From: Kalaharituber pfeilii
Lineage: Eukaryota; Ascomycota; Pezizomycetes; Pezizales; Pezizaceae
Direction: 5' to 3'
Assembly (NCBI GenBank): GCA_015179045.1
Contig: WHUZ01000155.1
Span: 1-64,000 of the forward strand
Length of the DNA: 64,000 nt
Part shown: piece after piece, positions 29,558 through 39,140 of the stretch
Position numbering within the stretch: the first letter of the stretch is position 1
How the letters are laid out: each line of letters opens with the position of its first letter
Program-made: the position numbers and the translations under genes
The notes under the pieces: generated by a model
What the model saw: only the letters and a program-made list of their open reading frames with translations
The model's database searches: none
What the model was told of the DNA's origin: nothing

Positions 29558-30418
29558 GTGTTACTCCTCCAGTCCGGATCTTCAGCAGTACTCGTTGTTC
29601 TTGATGTCATTAAGGCTATTGAATGAAGAATGGCAAGAAAAGTATACTAATATACGTCAATGTGGCACAAAACGATCTTGTTACGGATTGCAACCGACCG
29701 ATTTGCAAACCGTTGCACCAAAAGGTAGAACTACCAGTGACCGCCGGTAGTGGGGTCGTCCGGATATAGAGGAGTATCCGTCGGTCGCGCGCCTCGGTCG
29801 CGCCGCCGCATGCCACCTTGGTCATGCCCCATGTCACGCCACCCCGTCGTGACAAACGTTGTACAAAGTAACATAAGCGCCAGGTGACAGTAGGCGCGTG
29901 ATGGATAAAAACAGTGAAACGAAGCACACGTGAGGGACGGATGATCTGCTTTCACAGTGTGGGGGGAAGAAGAGAAGGAGGAATCTGGTGGTTGGAGCCT
30001 TAACTTGGTGGTAGACTGTGAGGGGACTCGCGTCTGTCCCCTCGTAGGTAATGGGCTCGAGGCCGAGGGCACGAGGCGAATAGCACGAGGCAAATAGCAC
30101 GAGGCGAATAGCACGAGGCAGCATAAGATGTATATTGAAGTCTAGAGAAAGAACAGTCCAGAAGTTTCTCCTCCCTGAAATACCCTCCATACCATCTTGC
30201 TATCGTCACTACCCGAAGAAGTAAGGACCCTCCATGCCATCTTGCTACTACCCTTACAGGTAACATCTCACTACTACCCAAATCAGTAACCTCACATAGA
30301 CCTTATAATGAGCTAATTTTTGTATGCTCTACGATTATTTTGCGAGTATTGATCCAGAATGAGAAGGACAAAATCCAATAAAATGAAAAGAATACTTATC
30401 CCACCGTTCACTGATCGT
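29558..30418. other. Region with short tandem repeats, no gene
   Basis: Includes a copy of repeat R3 at 29679-29780 and a 14-bp tandem repeat GCACGAGGCGAATA (about four copies, 30068-30118), plus diverged CACTACCC/CCATCTTGCTA duplications at 30190-30280. Confidence 0.5.
29679..29780. repeat. Repeat R3, uninterrupted copy (empty site)
   Basis: CTTGTTACGGATTGC, CGTTGCACCAAAAGGTAGAA and CTACCAGTGACCG match the two flanks of the TIR element at 62294-63385. The TA at 29726-29727 is where that element sits in the other copy. Confidence 0.75.
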
Positions 30419-31539
30419 TCAACACACGATAATGTAAATGGACGACTCAGGTACCTTGCCCCCTTTCCAACAAAGTAGGCCTGAATCCGATACAAGTGCA
30501 GTTAGAAAACGCCCCGGAAAATGTACAGACTCAATGTACGTTGCAGCCTCTCCAGAGTTCTGAAGCCAAAATTTCTCCCGGCTACCGCACGTTTCACTCG
30601 ATGTGAAGCCCAATGAGTCGGTAAGGCTCAGGTATGCAACCGGGAGACTATTCGTCTGGAATGAAAACATGCCGTTTGGGTGCTTTACGATAGTGAAAGT
30701 CTCGTCCGGACCAGATTTTGAGGTCGCTGATGCCTTCCCATTCCTAACCGAAATAAATTTGTCGAAGTGTGGTGACTTGAGCATAACCTGTATTGGCCTA
30801 AAGGTTTCGTACTTGACTCTCATTTCTTCGAGATCCTTCTCCAATTGTTTCTTCTCGCTTGCGATCTTCTGGTTGGATTCTTGGTGCTCTTCACGTGCAT
30901 TTAGCTCCACCTCCAGCTACAACGTTTGTCTTCTCTCACCTTGAATCTTCTTTCCCTCTTGCCCTTGCAGTAAATCCATGTGGTTAACCCGTTCCTCTAG
31001 CTGCTTTATAATCGTTTCCTTCATTTGCAATGTATCTTTCATATGGTTGATCATCATTTGTTTTGTTTGCAGCGAATCATCTGAAATTGCGAGCTTCGTT
31101 TGTAGCTTTGCGATGGTCATTTGGTTTGTTTGCAATGAATCATCGGAAATCGCAAGGTTTGTTGGTAGCTTTTCTATGGGTGTTCTGTGCTCGCTATGTT
31201 GTGGCTGTTGTTGTACTTCAGGGATTGCCGTGCTTTCGCCTAGGGTATCAGAGCCGCCTGGTGTGCACGTTGCGTGGTCATGTGCAAGCAGAAGCCTTTC
31301 GCGGTAAGGTTTCCGCGCCTACGTATCAACTTAGTCAATTGCAAAAATCAGTTCAAAATGAAATGCCATAATACAGCGTTGATAAGCTTTGCGAAAATCA
31401 CTTGGGGATGAATGTTGTTGAGATTCCCCACACAGAACCATTCCCATAAACTGTCGAGCTTCTCCTCAGTCAGGAAGTCATCGGCCTCCGGTGCCAAGTC
31501 GCGGTCGCGTTGTGGAACTTCCAGGAGGATTCGCGACAT
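30419..31539 (-). pseudogene. Paralogue of the coiled-coil/fascin-like gene with a premature stop
   Basis: Exon 1 is 31539-31375 (165 bp, the same length as in the paralogue; RDRDLAPEADDFLTEEKLDS), intron 31319-31374, and exon 2 from 31318 (ARKPYRERL). A coiled coil with 14-aa repeats (LQTKLAISDDSLQTKQMMIN) follows. An in-frame TAG at 30917-30919 stops translation at about codon 189. After it the same frame stays open through the rest of the coil and the whole fascin-like domain (QVMLKSPHFDKFISV, ETFTIVKHPNGMFSFQT, EKFWL) to 30419. It is therefore a recent pseudogene, or a truncated protein with an intact downstream remnant. Confidence 0.75.
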
Positions 31540-31781
31540 GGCGTTAGTATATACTGAGAGGAATGGCTGATTGTAGGAATAATGAATTCTGTAATATGCG
31601 ATTGAGAAACTGTAAGAACAGGGCGAGAAAATGAACTTGATCTTCGTCCCAGGTTGTCGAGTTAGGCTTACGCGTCAGGCCCCCAGCCATTTATTCGGGC
31701 CCAAACCCCCGACCGCTGATGTCAGGACGCAACCAAATGGGACCTCCACCAGTATCATTTGTATGCAACTGACTGGGTTTA

Positions 31782-32117
31782 CTAAAATTCATAAATCGCC
31801 AGAAAAAAAGCAAAAAAGTATACAAAAAAAGCATATGCAATAGTGGACCTACCAAGGAAAAATTTTGTTGTTTGTGGAATACTACTGGTCTGATGGTCTG
31901 AAGAACTGTTGAAAGGCTGCGGAGTGGCTGCTGAAACGTCTGCTGAAGGCGCGGTTCGTTGGGGTGGTTCGACGGAATGGTGTGACGGGGCTTCGGAGGG
32001 CCGTTCAAAAGATGGTGGAGCGGAAGCCTGAGATGCCGCTACAGCTGCTGGAGGGGTTGTTGGAGGCGTTGTCAGGTGCTGTGCACTGCGTTGACGCATA
32101 TGGTGCAGTCGATGCAT
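31782..32117 (-). CDS. Hypothetical Ser/Pro-rich frame upstream of the coiled-coil pseudogene
   Basis: Partner of the frame at 19313-19594 in the duplicated segment. Low-complexity protein (TTPPTTPPAAVAASQASAPP). Coding status is doubtful. Confidence 0.2.
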   Translation of the reverse strand: MHRLHHMRQRSAQHLTTPPTTPPAAVAASQASAPPSFERPSEAPSHHSVEPPQRTAPSADVSAATPQPFNSSSDHQTSSIPQTTKFFLGRSTIAYAFFVYFFAFFLAIYEF

Positions 32118-32439
32118 ATGGTGCAGTCGATGCAGTGGTGTGACGGAAGGGCACGGTACAGAGCTAGAGAATTGTTAGGCCTGACCACGTATAGCCGAGG
32201 CAACGAAACGATTTCTACGTCTCGCTAGAGTCATTTCGCACGAAACGAAACTGTGAGTTTCACCCCGCAAAAATTGTCCAACAGAGGGGAGTATTTCCTT
32301 CGCTTGCTATAGCAAACTGCATCACACTATTGCATCGCATCATGACATTGACATTGCATTGCACCACTATTATGGCAGAACTCAACCCTCACAATATCCT
32401 CACTAGGGACCTATTATTAGAATAGTATTTAAATAACAG
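32118..32439. other. Unassigned region
   Basis: AT-rich, with no gene or repeat end recognised. Confidence 0.35.
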
Positions 32440-33310
32440 AGTAAATGGTGTTGTTTTACAACAAATCTCCTATGCGGACATCAGCATTGCAAGGAAATGT
32501 ATACTTACAGGTGGTTTATTGTTCAGCAAACCCGCAGTGTCCTTTGGAAGGTCCACTTTGCTTGTAGGTGTGACATTTCGGGTAGGCTGATTCAGTGCTA
32601 TAGCAGAAGGCATAGACAGTAATAGTGACAGCTGTAGGAGCTTGAGGCTCGGAATGCAATAGCTGCAATTGACAAGTTTGACATTGGTGGCCGCGGGGTC
32701 CAAATTTTTTTTTTTCTTTCTTTTGCACAATGAGAACGCGACTCGCCGGAGTGCAGGTGGTGCGGCAAAGCCCTAGAGAACACCAACCACATACTCAACG
32801 ACTGCGAAGTGTGGAGGCGAAAGTGGCCCGGGGGTGAGACAGATCTGAGAGCCCCACCAAAACCCGAAAAGGAAGGGGAAGGAGACAAACTGGCGGAGCT
32901 ACTGAAGTGGGCAGGGCGGGATTAGACAGGGGACTTCTACCTTGACACTTCTATTGCCGTCTCATTTTAATTTCCGTCTATTACCATGCAATATTTTCGA
33001 TGGAGGAGAGACTTCGATATTTTTCATTCCACTTCCTTTCATGTACTTAACCTCGCCATAGCCCCCAGGGCGGCACGCGAGTAATGATATATAAAAAAAA
33101 AAAAAAAAAAAAAAAACAATGAGAACGTAGCAAACGAACCTTCAAGTTGCCGATCTTTTTCGCAGCATATCTGTAGGTACGTAGTCAAATTGTAGCAAAC
33201 AAACACTTCCCCAGTTCCAACTGCACCTCTTACGTCGTATCCGAGTCCCGCCTTGGCCATTCAAACTGATGCTGGGTCTAAACTATCTGATACGACCTAC
33301 TGCAACCAAA
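32440..33310. repeat. Dispersed repeat R2, copy 2, split by a LINE
   Basis: Reverse-oriented relative of 10291-10760. The outer end reads CTGCAACCAAACAGGGCC, and a conserved block around 32480-32550 includes CATTGCAAGGAAATGTATAC and CTTACAGGTGG. A 377-bp LINE interrupts it. Confidence 0.5.
32739..33115 (+). mobile_element. LINE family A, 377-bp copy with ORF2 knuckle and stop
   Basis: Flanked by the perfect 12-bp duplication ACAATGAGAACG (32727-32738, 33116-33127). The plus frame reads ECRWCGKALENTNHILNDC (C-x2-C-x8-H-x4-C), then EVWRRKWPGG and ...LLKWAGRD with TAG at about 32925. A ~130-bp 3' UTR, the hairpin CTCGCC..GCGAG and poly(A) follow. It is the least damaged knuckle of family A in the window. 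Confidence 0.9.
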
Positions 33311-33547
33311 CAGGGCCTTATGATTTCCGAACTGCCCTACGCCTTGCCCCACTGTTAGTCTCGTAGCAAACGACACTAGGAGGGCTGACAACCCCAGTGG
33401 CAAGGAATTGCACAATGTGCCTATGCGCTGAAAATAATAGTGTTCTTTGATGCGAACAATGCAACAAGTGTGGCAGAAGTGGATGGCCTGAGGACTACTA
33501 CAAAATCCTGTCACCAGACTCCTTTCAGAGTGCGTTCAACCTTACAG
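33311..33547. other. Short unassigned spacer
   Basis: No gene is seen between repeat R2 and the 57-bp array. Confidence 0.35.
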
Positions 33548-33860
33548 TTACGACTGTGCTGAATTTAACAGGTATGGCAGGCCTCCCTCTACGGCGGGAG
33601 ATGTGGTAGAGTGAGCTGAATTTAACGGGTACGGCAGGCCTTCCTCGATAGTGGATGATGAGTTGCATTTCACAGGTATGGAAGGTCTCTCTTGACAACG
33701 CAAGAGGTGGCAGAATGAGCCGAATTTGACCGGTATGACAGGTCCTACACGGTGTGAGATATGGCAGAATGAGCTCAATTTCATAGGTATGGAATATCTC
33801 CCTTGAGGGCCCGAGAGGTGGCAGAATGAGCTGAATTTGACCGATATGACAGGTCCTATA

Positions 33861-33957
33861 TCAAGCCTGCCTCCGGGCTTTGAGGGTTTAGACCCAGGGG
33901 CCCTGCCATGGCGAACAGCTGCACGCGGGGTCACGTGATAAAAAATTAAAAAAAAAA
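33861..33957 (+). mobile_element. Family B LINE tail, 97 bp, inside the 57-bp array
   Basis: AAGCCTGCCTCCGGGCTTTG, CCCTGCCATGGCGAACAGC, GCGGGGTCACGTGAT and A-rich tail, flanked by GACAGGTCCTATA (33848-33860, 33958-33970). The target lies in the repeat unit itself. Confidence 0.85.
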
Positions 33958-34251
33958 GACAGGTCCTATACGATGGCACGGGATATGGCAGATTAAGCTC
34001 AATTTAACAAGTATGACAGTCTTCTCGACGGCAGGAGATGTAGCACAATAAGCCGAATTTGACAGCTATGTCAGGTCCCATACGACGGCCCGAGATATGG
34101 CAGAATGAGCTCAATTTAACACTTATGTCAGGTCCTATACAACTATACAAGATGTGGCAACATGAGCTGAATTTGACAGGTATGCACAGCGTTTGACAGG
34201 TATGCACAGCAGCCCTCGACGGCGCGCGATGAGGGAACATGAGCTCAATTC

Positions 34252-34337
34252 CGTCGCTTCTTTTCACCACTCATGTAACTATACCTCGCCATAGCCCACA
34301 GGGCGGCAAGCGAGTAATGATGTTAAAAAAAAAAAAA
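34252..34337 (+). mobile_element. Family A LINE tail inside the 57-bp array
   Basis: A short 3' UTR piece, then CTCGCCATAGCCCACAGGGC, GGCAAGCGAGTAATGATG and poly(A). The flanks GAGCTCAATTC / GAACTCAATTC (one mismatch) act as the duplication. Confidence 0.75.
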
Positions 34338-34578
34338 AGAACTCAATTCAACAGCTACAGGTTGCTCGAGGGTTGAATCTGCGGCGGGATAAGAACATGT
34401 GGAGGCAGTAGCATCATAGTAGTGAGCGGCACGAGCCGAGCCCGAGCTCGCGTGAGCTAGCTCGAGCTCGACTGATCTTGAGCTCGAGCTCAAACGAGCC
34501 AAGATCATGCTAGTGTTTTTCTTGACAGCTCGCTAAAATGCTTAGCCAGTGCAAGGTTTCATAAACTGTACGCATTTA

Positions 34579-35181
34579 GTGATGCAGGTGGGGGCGATGT
34601 TGGCAGACCGTGCGACAGGTCTGTGCTCAGGTGTGGTGGGATGCAATATCGAGTCGTAGAACTGTACAATTCCAATTGATATTAAATCGTTTCTACCAAG
34701 TAGAAAGTGTATATGCAAATTGCTGGCTGTATGTCATGGAGGATGCTGCTTCTGTTCATACAGCGAAGCAAACACAATGGTTTCGGAATTGGTACAGTAC
34801 AATATGCAGTCTTTGTTATGGGCACCTTCATCTCCAGATCTCAACCCTATTGAGGCTATCTGAGGAATAATGAAGAAGAGACTGAACAAGCGATCTCCTA
34901 GACCTCGTGGAGAACAACTTGTTGCTAGAATACTGGAAGAGTGGGATGATATCACTAGTGAAGAGATATTAAAGTCGATAGATTCTATGCCTCAACGAAT
35001 GCAAGCTGTAATCATAGCAAATGGTGGACAATGACAATTGACATACACAATTCTAATTCAATGTTGAAATTATTCTCATGTTCGGTAACTCAAATGCATT
35101 CAAGTTGTTCAATATTGCATCTTACACACATGAATACAGACCTCTCGCACGATCTGCCAACACCGCCCCCACCTGCATCAC
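34579..35181 (+). mobile_element. Tc1/mariner-like element, internally deleted
   Basis: TA on both sides (34577-34578, 35182-35183) and inverted ends GTGATGCAGGTGGGGGCG, TTGGCAGA(C/T)CGTGCGA. The interior keeps a DDE_3-type transposase end: VMEDAASVHTAKQTQW (catalytic Asp region), SPDLNPIEAI and LEEWDDITSEEI. An in-frame TGA replaces the usual Trp after PIEAI. It sits in the left arm of the hAT element: the MITE at 40304 has the same arm without it. Confidence 0.85.
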
Positions 35182-35258
35182 TAAATGCTGGTAACGAGTA
35201 AATATCTAATACAGTAATAATTAGAGACTTGGAGCTCATTCTGACCTACCAAGTTCTA

Positions 35259-35480
35259 AGTGAGCGGCACGAGCCGAGCCAGCTCGAGCTGGCCTGGCAT
35301 GAGCTCGAGCCAGAGTTAAGACAGGCAAGATATGCTAGTGTTTCTCTTGACGGCTCGCTAAAATGATGGCTCACTAAAATGCTCAGCCAGCGCACGGTTT
35401 CATAGTTAACTGTAAATACTGAATATGGTAATAAATTAGAGACTCGGAGGTCATTCCAACCTGCTAACAAGTTCTATAAA
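35259..35480 (+). repeat. Second copy of the hAT left terminus
   Basis: GTGAGCGGCACGAGCCGAGC, the CTCGCTAAAATG block and a TTAGAGACT(C/T)GGAG block repeat the first ~220 bp of the element. No matching right end or target duplication belongs to this inner copy. Confidence 0.75.
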
Positions 35481-35539
35481 TATTAAAAGTGATTCAATTA
35501 CATAGACCTATATCAAGTCTGTTACGTTTAATTTCTTTG

Positions 35540-35542
<3 letters not shown>

Positions 35543-35571
<29 letters not shown>

Positions 35572-35608
35572 CACATAACCCCGCGTGTAGCACTTGGCCA
35601 TGGCAGGG
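35543..35608 (-). mobile_element. Family B LINE tail in hAT
   Basis: About 30 T, AATCACATAACCCCGCG and GGCCATGGCAGGG, flanked by TTTCTTTGTTT (35532-35542, 35609-35619). Confidence 0.85.
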
Positions 35609-35622
35609 TTTCTTTGTTTGTT

Positions 35623-35695
35623 AAGCCTGTCTCCGGGCTTCGAGGGCTTGCCCAGGGACCCTGCCATGGCTCGGCGCTGTAAGCGGGGTTATGTG

Positions 35696-35727
<32 letters not shown>
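35623..35727 (+). mobile_element. Second family B LINE tail, opposite orientation
   Basis: AAGCCTGTCTCCGGGCTTCG, CCCTGCCATGGCTCGGCGC, GCGGGGTTATGTGATTAT and about 29 A. It lies only 14 bp after the previous insertion, in the opposite direction. No duplication of its own is clear. Confidence 0.75.
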
Positions 35728-35899
35728 GGTCTCTAGGAGATAAGTTGTACATTTTAAAAGTGTATTTATAGGCCTCTCTATTCTTTCTATCCTCTTGAAA
35801 TTCTTTTCTCTTTACCGGTATCCAATATCAAGACTTCGGAACTCATACTACGCTTCGAGACCCTTAATCCTCATACTATACTTCAAGCACTTTATCAAT

Positions 35900-38159
35900 A
35901 TGGCAACCAATTCTACCTCAATTCGTGACGCCTTTCTTGCCAGCCTAGCTGGCCGATATTCTTCAGTTAAAGACCAGCATACTATTTTGAACTCTCATCA
36001 TCATAGTTATCTGTATGAAAGATGTATGATTTTGCGGCGAAAAGTATCAGATACTGAGCACGAGATTTTGTGTATGCATTGTTCCAAGACTTGGCAGGTT
36101 AGGAGCCGCACAACAACTACATCTATGTTACTTCGCCATTTTCGAAAGTCACATGCATCACTTCCACTTTCTACAACTGAGGAAAACACTCACCTTTCAG
36201 AACTAGCGGTATCAACTAGCAATGCTACAGAATCAAAGCGACGAACACCATTTGACATAATGGTTCCACCAAATCGAGCTAAATCAGATGGCTTTTCCGA
36301 AACACAGTACCGTGAACTTCTCTGCCGCTTTCTTATCTCAACAAATTCACCAATCAAACTGGCAGAAAAGGCATCATTTTTAGAGCTCCTCCAATATTGC
36401 AACTCGAAAGCTCCAAAAATCTCAGCTCGGACTATACATAGAGATATTCTGAAACTCTATAACAAAACTCGGGAAGGTGTTATTCAACTTTTACGTACAC
36501 ACATGGAGTCACAAGGGCACTTTAGTTTTACTATTGATGCTTGGTCCGCTAGTAATTTTAGTCCTTACTTAGATATTACTTGTCACTTTATTGATGCGAT
36601 TCATTGGACTCCTCATTCACTACTTCTCTCATTTCCACAATTTCATGGCACCCACACCGCACAAAATCAATGTAATGTTTTGAAAGAAACGTTCATTAAT
36701 TTTAATGTCCAGAATGCAATTCGCGCAATAACAGCAGATTCTGCAACAACGAATGATGCAACATTTCGTCTCTTAGAAAATGCCTTCTCCAGCTTCACTA
36801 AACGCGATGGTCATGTTCGATGTATGGCTCATATTATTAATTTAGCGGTTCAAAAGATTATTTCATCTCTCAGCATTACGGCAGAAGAATTGGAACTGGA
36901 ATTGGTGGAAGACGAAGAGATTGAATTAAATCAAGAGGACTCTGAAATTGATATTAAGGATACAATATCAATCGCACGTCGCATTATTGCTCTTATTCGA
37001 AATTCACCAAAATTATGGGATGCGCTACAAATGCAACTTCAGGTTTCCAACATTAAACCATTGCGCCCAATCTTGGATTCACCAACACGCTGGAATTCAA
37101 CTGAAACTATGCTGCAAAGACTTCTTTATCCTCGCTCTGGTATGCTCTCTATCTATTTCTTTTACATTAATACTTACATATTTTTAGGTATCGAAAAAGT
37201 ATGTCTTTTTGAGCCTATGCTGAAAAAGTATAACTTACATCTTTCTGAACCGCAATGGGCTTTACTTATGCAGCTGGTAAAAGTATTCGGAATTTTTGTT
37301 TCAGCAACCCGATACCTTTCTGGTTCAAAATACCCAACTCTCTGGAGTACACTACCATATTTTGCAGCATTAATGGGTAGGCTAGAAACATTTAGTGCTA
37401 CGGAGTCTAATATTGTTCTCAAGAATGCAGTTAATGAGGGCTGGGAAGTACTTAAAAAGTACTACACTGGCACTTATGCTCATACAGCTTACTTGATAGC
37501 TACGATTTTAGATCCTCGCATGAAATTAAAGGGATTTCGCACTCAAGGTTGGAGTGATGAAGATGTTGAAAATGCAAAGGCGGATGCATTATTAATTTTC
37601 AAGCGAGACTATTTAACAGTAGCAGAGCAGCCACAAGATGAAGTTTCCTTTTCGCAGATATCTGATTCTTGCTTTAACCCATTTGATGATGATTTTGGAT
37701 TCGATTTACAGTCATCTTTTCCGGAACCTGAGGATGATAGTGAACAAAATGAGCTGGAGCGGTACCTAGACGAAAAACTGGAAGGTCAAAAGATTGATGT
37801 ACTAGCATGGTGGAAATCTCGAGCTGGGATGTCACCAAATCTAGCCCGCATGGCACGAGATTATTTAGCAATACCTGCCTCTTCTGTTCCCTCCGAACAG
37901 ATATTCTCCCAGGTAAGTATTTCAAAACTATCTCTACTAGTAGTCTAGCTAAGCTGACAATTTACTACAGGCAGGCGAAGTTCTCAACAAGCGCCGAAAC
38001 AGAATGGAAGGTGAGACTATGAGCGCTATCATGTGCTTAAAGTCCTGGTTCAATGTTGATGAGCTGAAGGAAGCAGTGGAGGAACTTGCAGCAGGAGTAA
38101 ATGTAGAAGATATACTCAATTTAGTAGAAAGTGGCGAGGAGGATGAGGCTGTAGAATAG
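35900..38159 (+). CDS. hAT transposase with BED zinc finger
   Basis: ATG at 35900 (MATNSTSIRDAF); the frame is also open further upstream but without an ATG. A BED finger (CMHC, then HFRKSH) lies at about residues 60-95. The catalytic core has FTIDAWSAS (Asp), TADSATTND (Asp), VRCMAHIINLAVQ and PTRWNST. The end has the hAT dimerisation motif (WWKSRAGMSPNLARMARDYL, ASSVPSEQIFSQAG). A 58-bp intron (37913-37970, GTAAGT..ACAG) joins IFSQ to AGEVLNKRRNRMEG and the frame ends at 38159. A second possible intron (37140-37187, 48 bp, GTATGC..TTTTAG) would remove a hydrophobic stretch; because it is a multiple of three the frame is open either way. No stop codon interrupts the frame, so it may be active. 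Confidence 0.85.
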
Positions 38160-38514
38160 TTTACCTTAGTTATCAATTATATCATGTAATCAAGGCTCGC
38201 TGGCTCGAGCCCACCTTCTATTTGACGAGCTCGGCTCGAGCCGAGCTCACTTACCCACGAGCTGGCTCGAGCTCACCCTCCAGCTCGGCTCGAGCTAGCT
38301 CGTGCCGCTCACTACATCATAGATGATGACATGCAATGGTGGAATGATGAGAGGGCATCTGTATATAGACCAGGATAGCTAGTTTTTAATGAATAAACAA
38401 TTGATTTGTCACAGATGATATTATGGCATGGTAGAATGAAATCTGCGTAAGCACGAGACGCGCGAGTAACCGACTACTACTAATTCAGGTCACACTTGGG
38501 TTTGGGTTTTTTTT

Positions 38515-38820
38515 TTTTTTTTATATATATATATATATCATTACTCGCTTGCCGCCCTGTGGGCTATGGCGAGGTCTAGTTACATGAAATGTAGAATAAG
38601 TCAAATAAGGAGAAAAGAAAATAAAATAAGATAACGGAAGAAGTATTGTCTGAAATCAAGCCCATCATGAAATGAAGTAACATGAATAAATCGATATACT
38701 GCCAAATGAAGATTATGAACGAAATAGCTGTCAACGTTCTCATGTCTCGCCTTCGCTTAGCATGTCCATCAGTGTCTGTAGCGGGTCTCGGTCACCATCC
38801 GGTGTCTTGGGGGGCCTGCG
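38515..38820 (-). mobile_element. Family A LINE end (3' part), interrupted by MULE 1
   Basis: Poly(T) with TATATATATATAT, CATTACTCGCTTGCCGCCC and GGGCTATGGCGAGG, then on the minus strand the end of ORF2 (KTPDGDRDPLQTLMDML). The LINE continues beyond the MULE at 41286-41310 (YAGPP reads across the join). Confidence 0.75.
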
Positions 38821-39140
38821 GAATGTCTCCATCCAGTCACTTTTCTGACTGGATGGAAGTAGGGATAAGAGGCGCTAGCCAGATATATATTTAAAGCATC
38901 CGCTAGCCTACTAGTACATACAACCCATGTACCCCACAATACAAGGATGCATGGATATTTCGAAAAATTTGAACAATGCTTCCTTCGCTTCCTTCACTTC
39001 CTTCACTACCTCCCTTCTGCTACCGGTATTGCTTCAGCTTACAACTCGTCTCATACAACCTCGCCTCATAGAACCTCGCCTCATACAACCTCACCTAAAG
39101 CCTCGCCTTACACTATCTCGGCTCCAATTATCTCTCTTCA

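Larger units (their letters stand above)
33548..34400. repeat. 57-bp minisatellite array (copy 3), about 11 units
   Basis: The clearest array. A unit reads ACAGGTATGGCAGGCCTCCC, TCTACGGCGGGAGATGTGG, TAGAGTGAGCTGAATTTA. Units average 57 bp (19 codons), so minus-strand frames stay open across many units (period with VKFSSFCHLS-like text). Two LINE tails are inserted, at 33861 and 34252. Confidence 0.85.
34420..38314 (+). mobile_element. hAT transposon with nested Tc1-like and LINE insertions
   Basis: The 8-bp duplication CATCATAG (34412-34419, 38315-38322) flanks termini TAGTGAGCGGCACGAGCC.. and ..CGTGCCGCTCACTA. Subterminal zones are full of GAGCTCGAGC palindromes, probable transposase-binding sites. 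Inside lie a Tc1-like element (34579-35181), a second copy of the left end (from 35259), two family B LINE tails (35543-35608, 35623-35727) and the transposase gene. Confidence 0.9.

Noticed and set aside
30419..30910. Second half of the coiled-coil paralogue as an independent gene
   Set aside because: It is in the same frame as the upstream part and separated only by one TAG; the ORF start falls in mid coil.
33548..34250. Minus-strand frames over the 57-bp arrays as real repetitive proteins
   Set aside because: The frames stay open mainly because the unit is a multiple of three, they differ between arrays, run through LINE tails and lack a conserved start; kept as a repeat.
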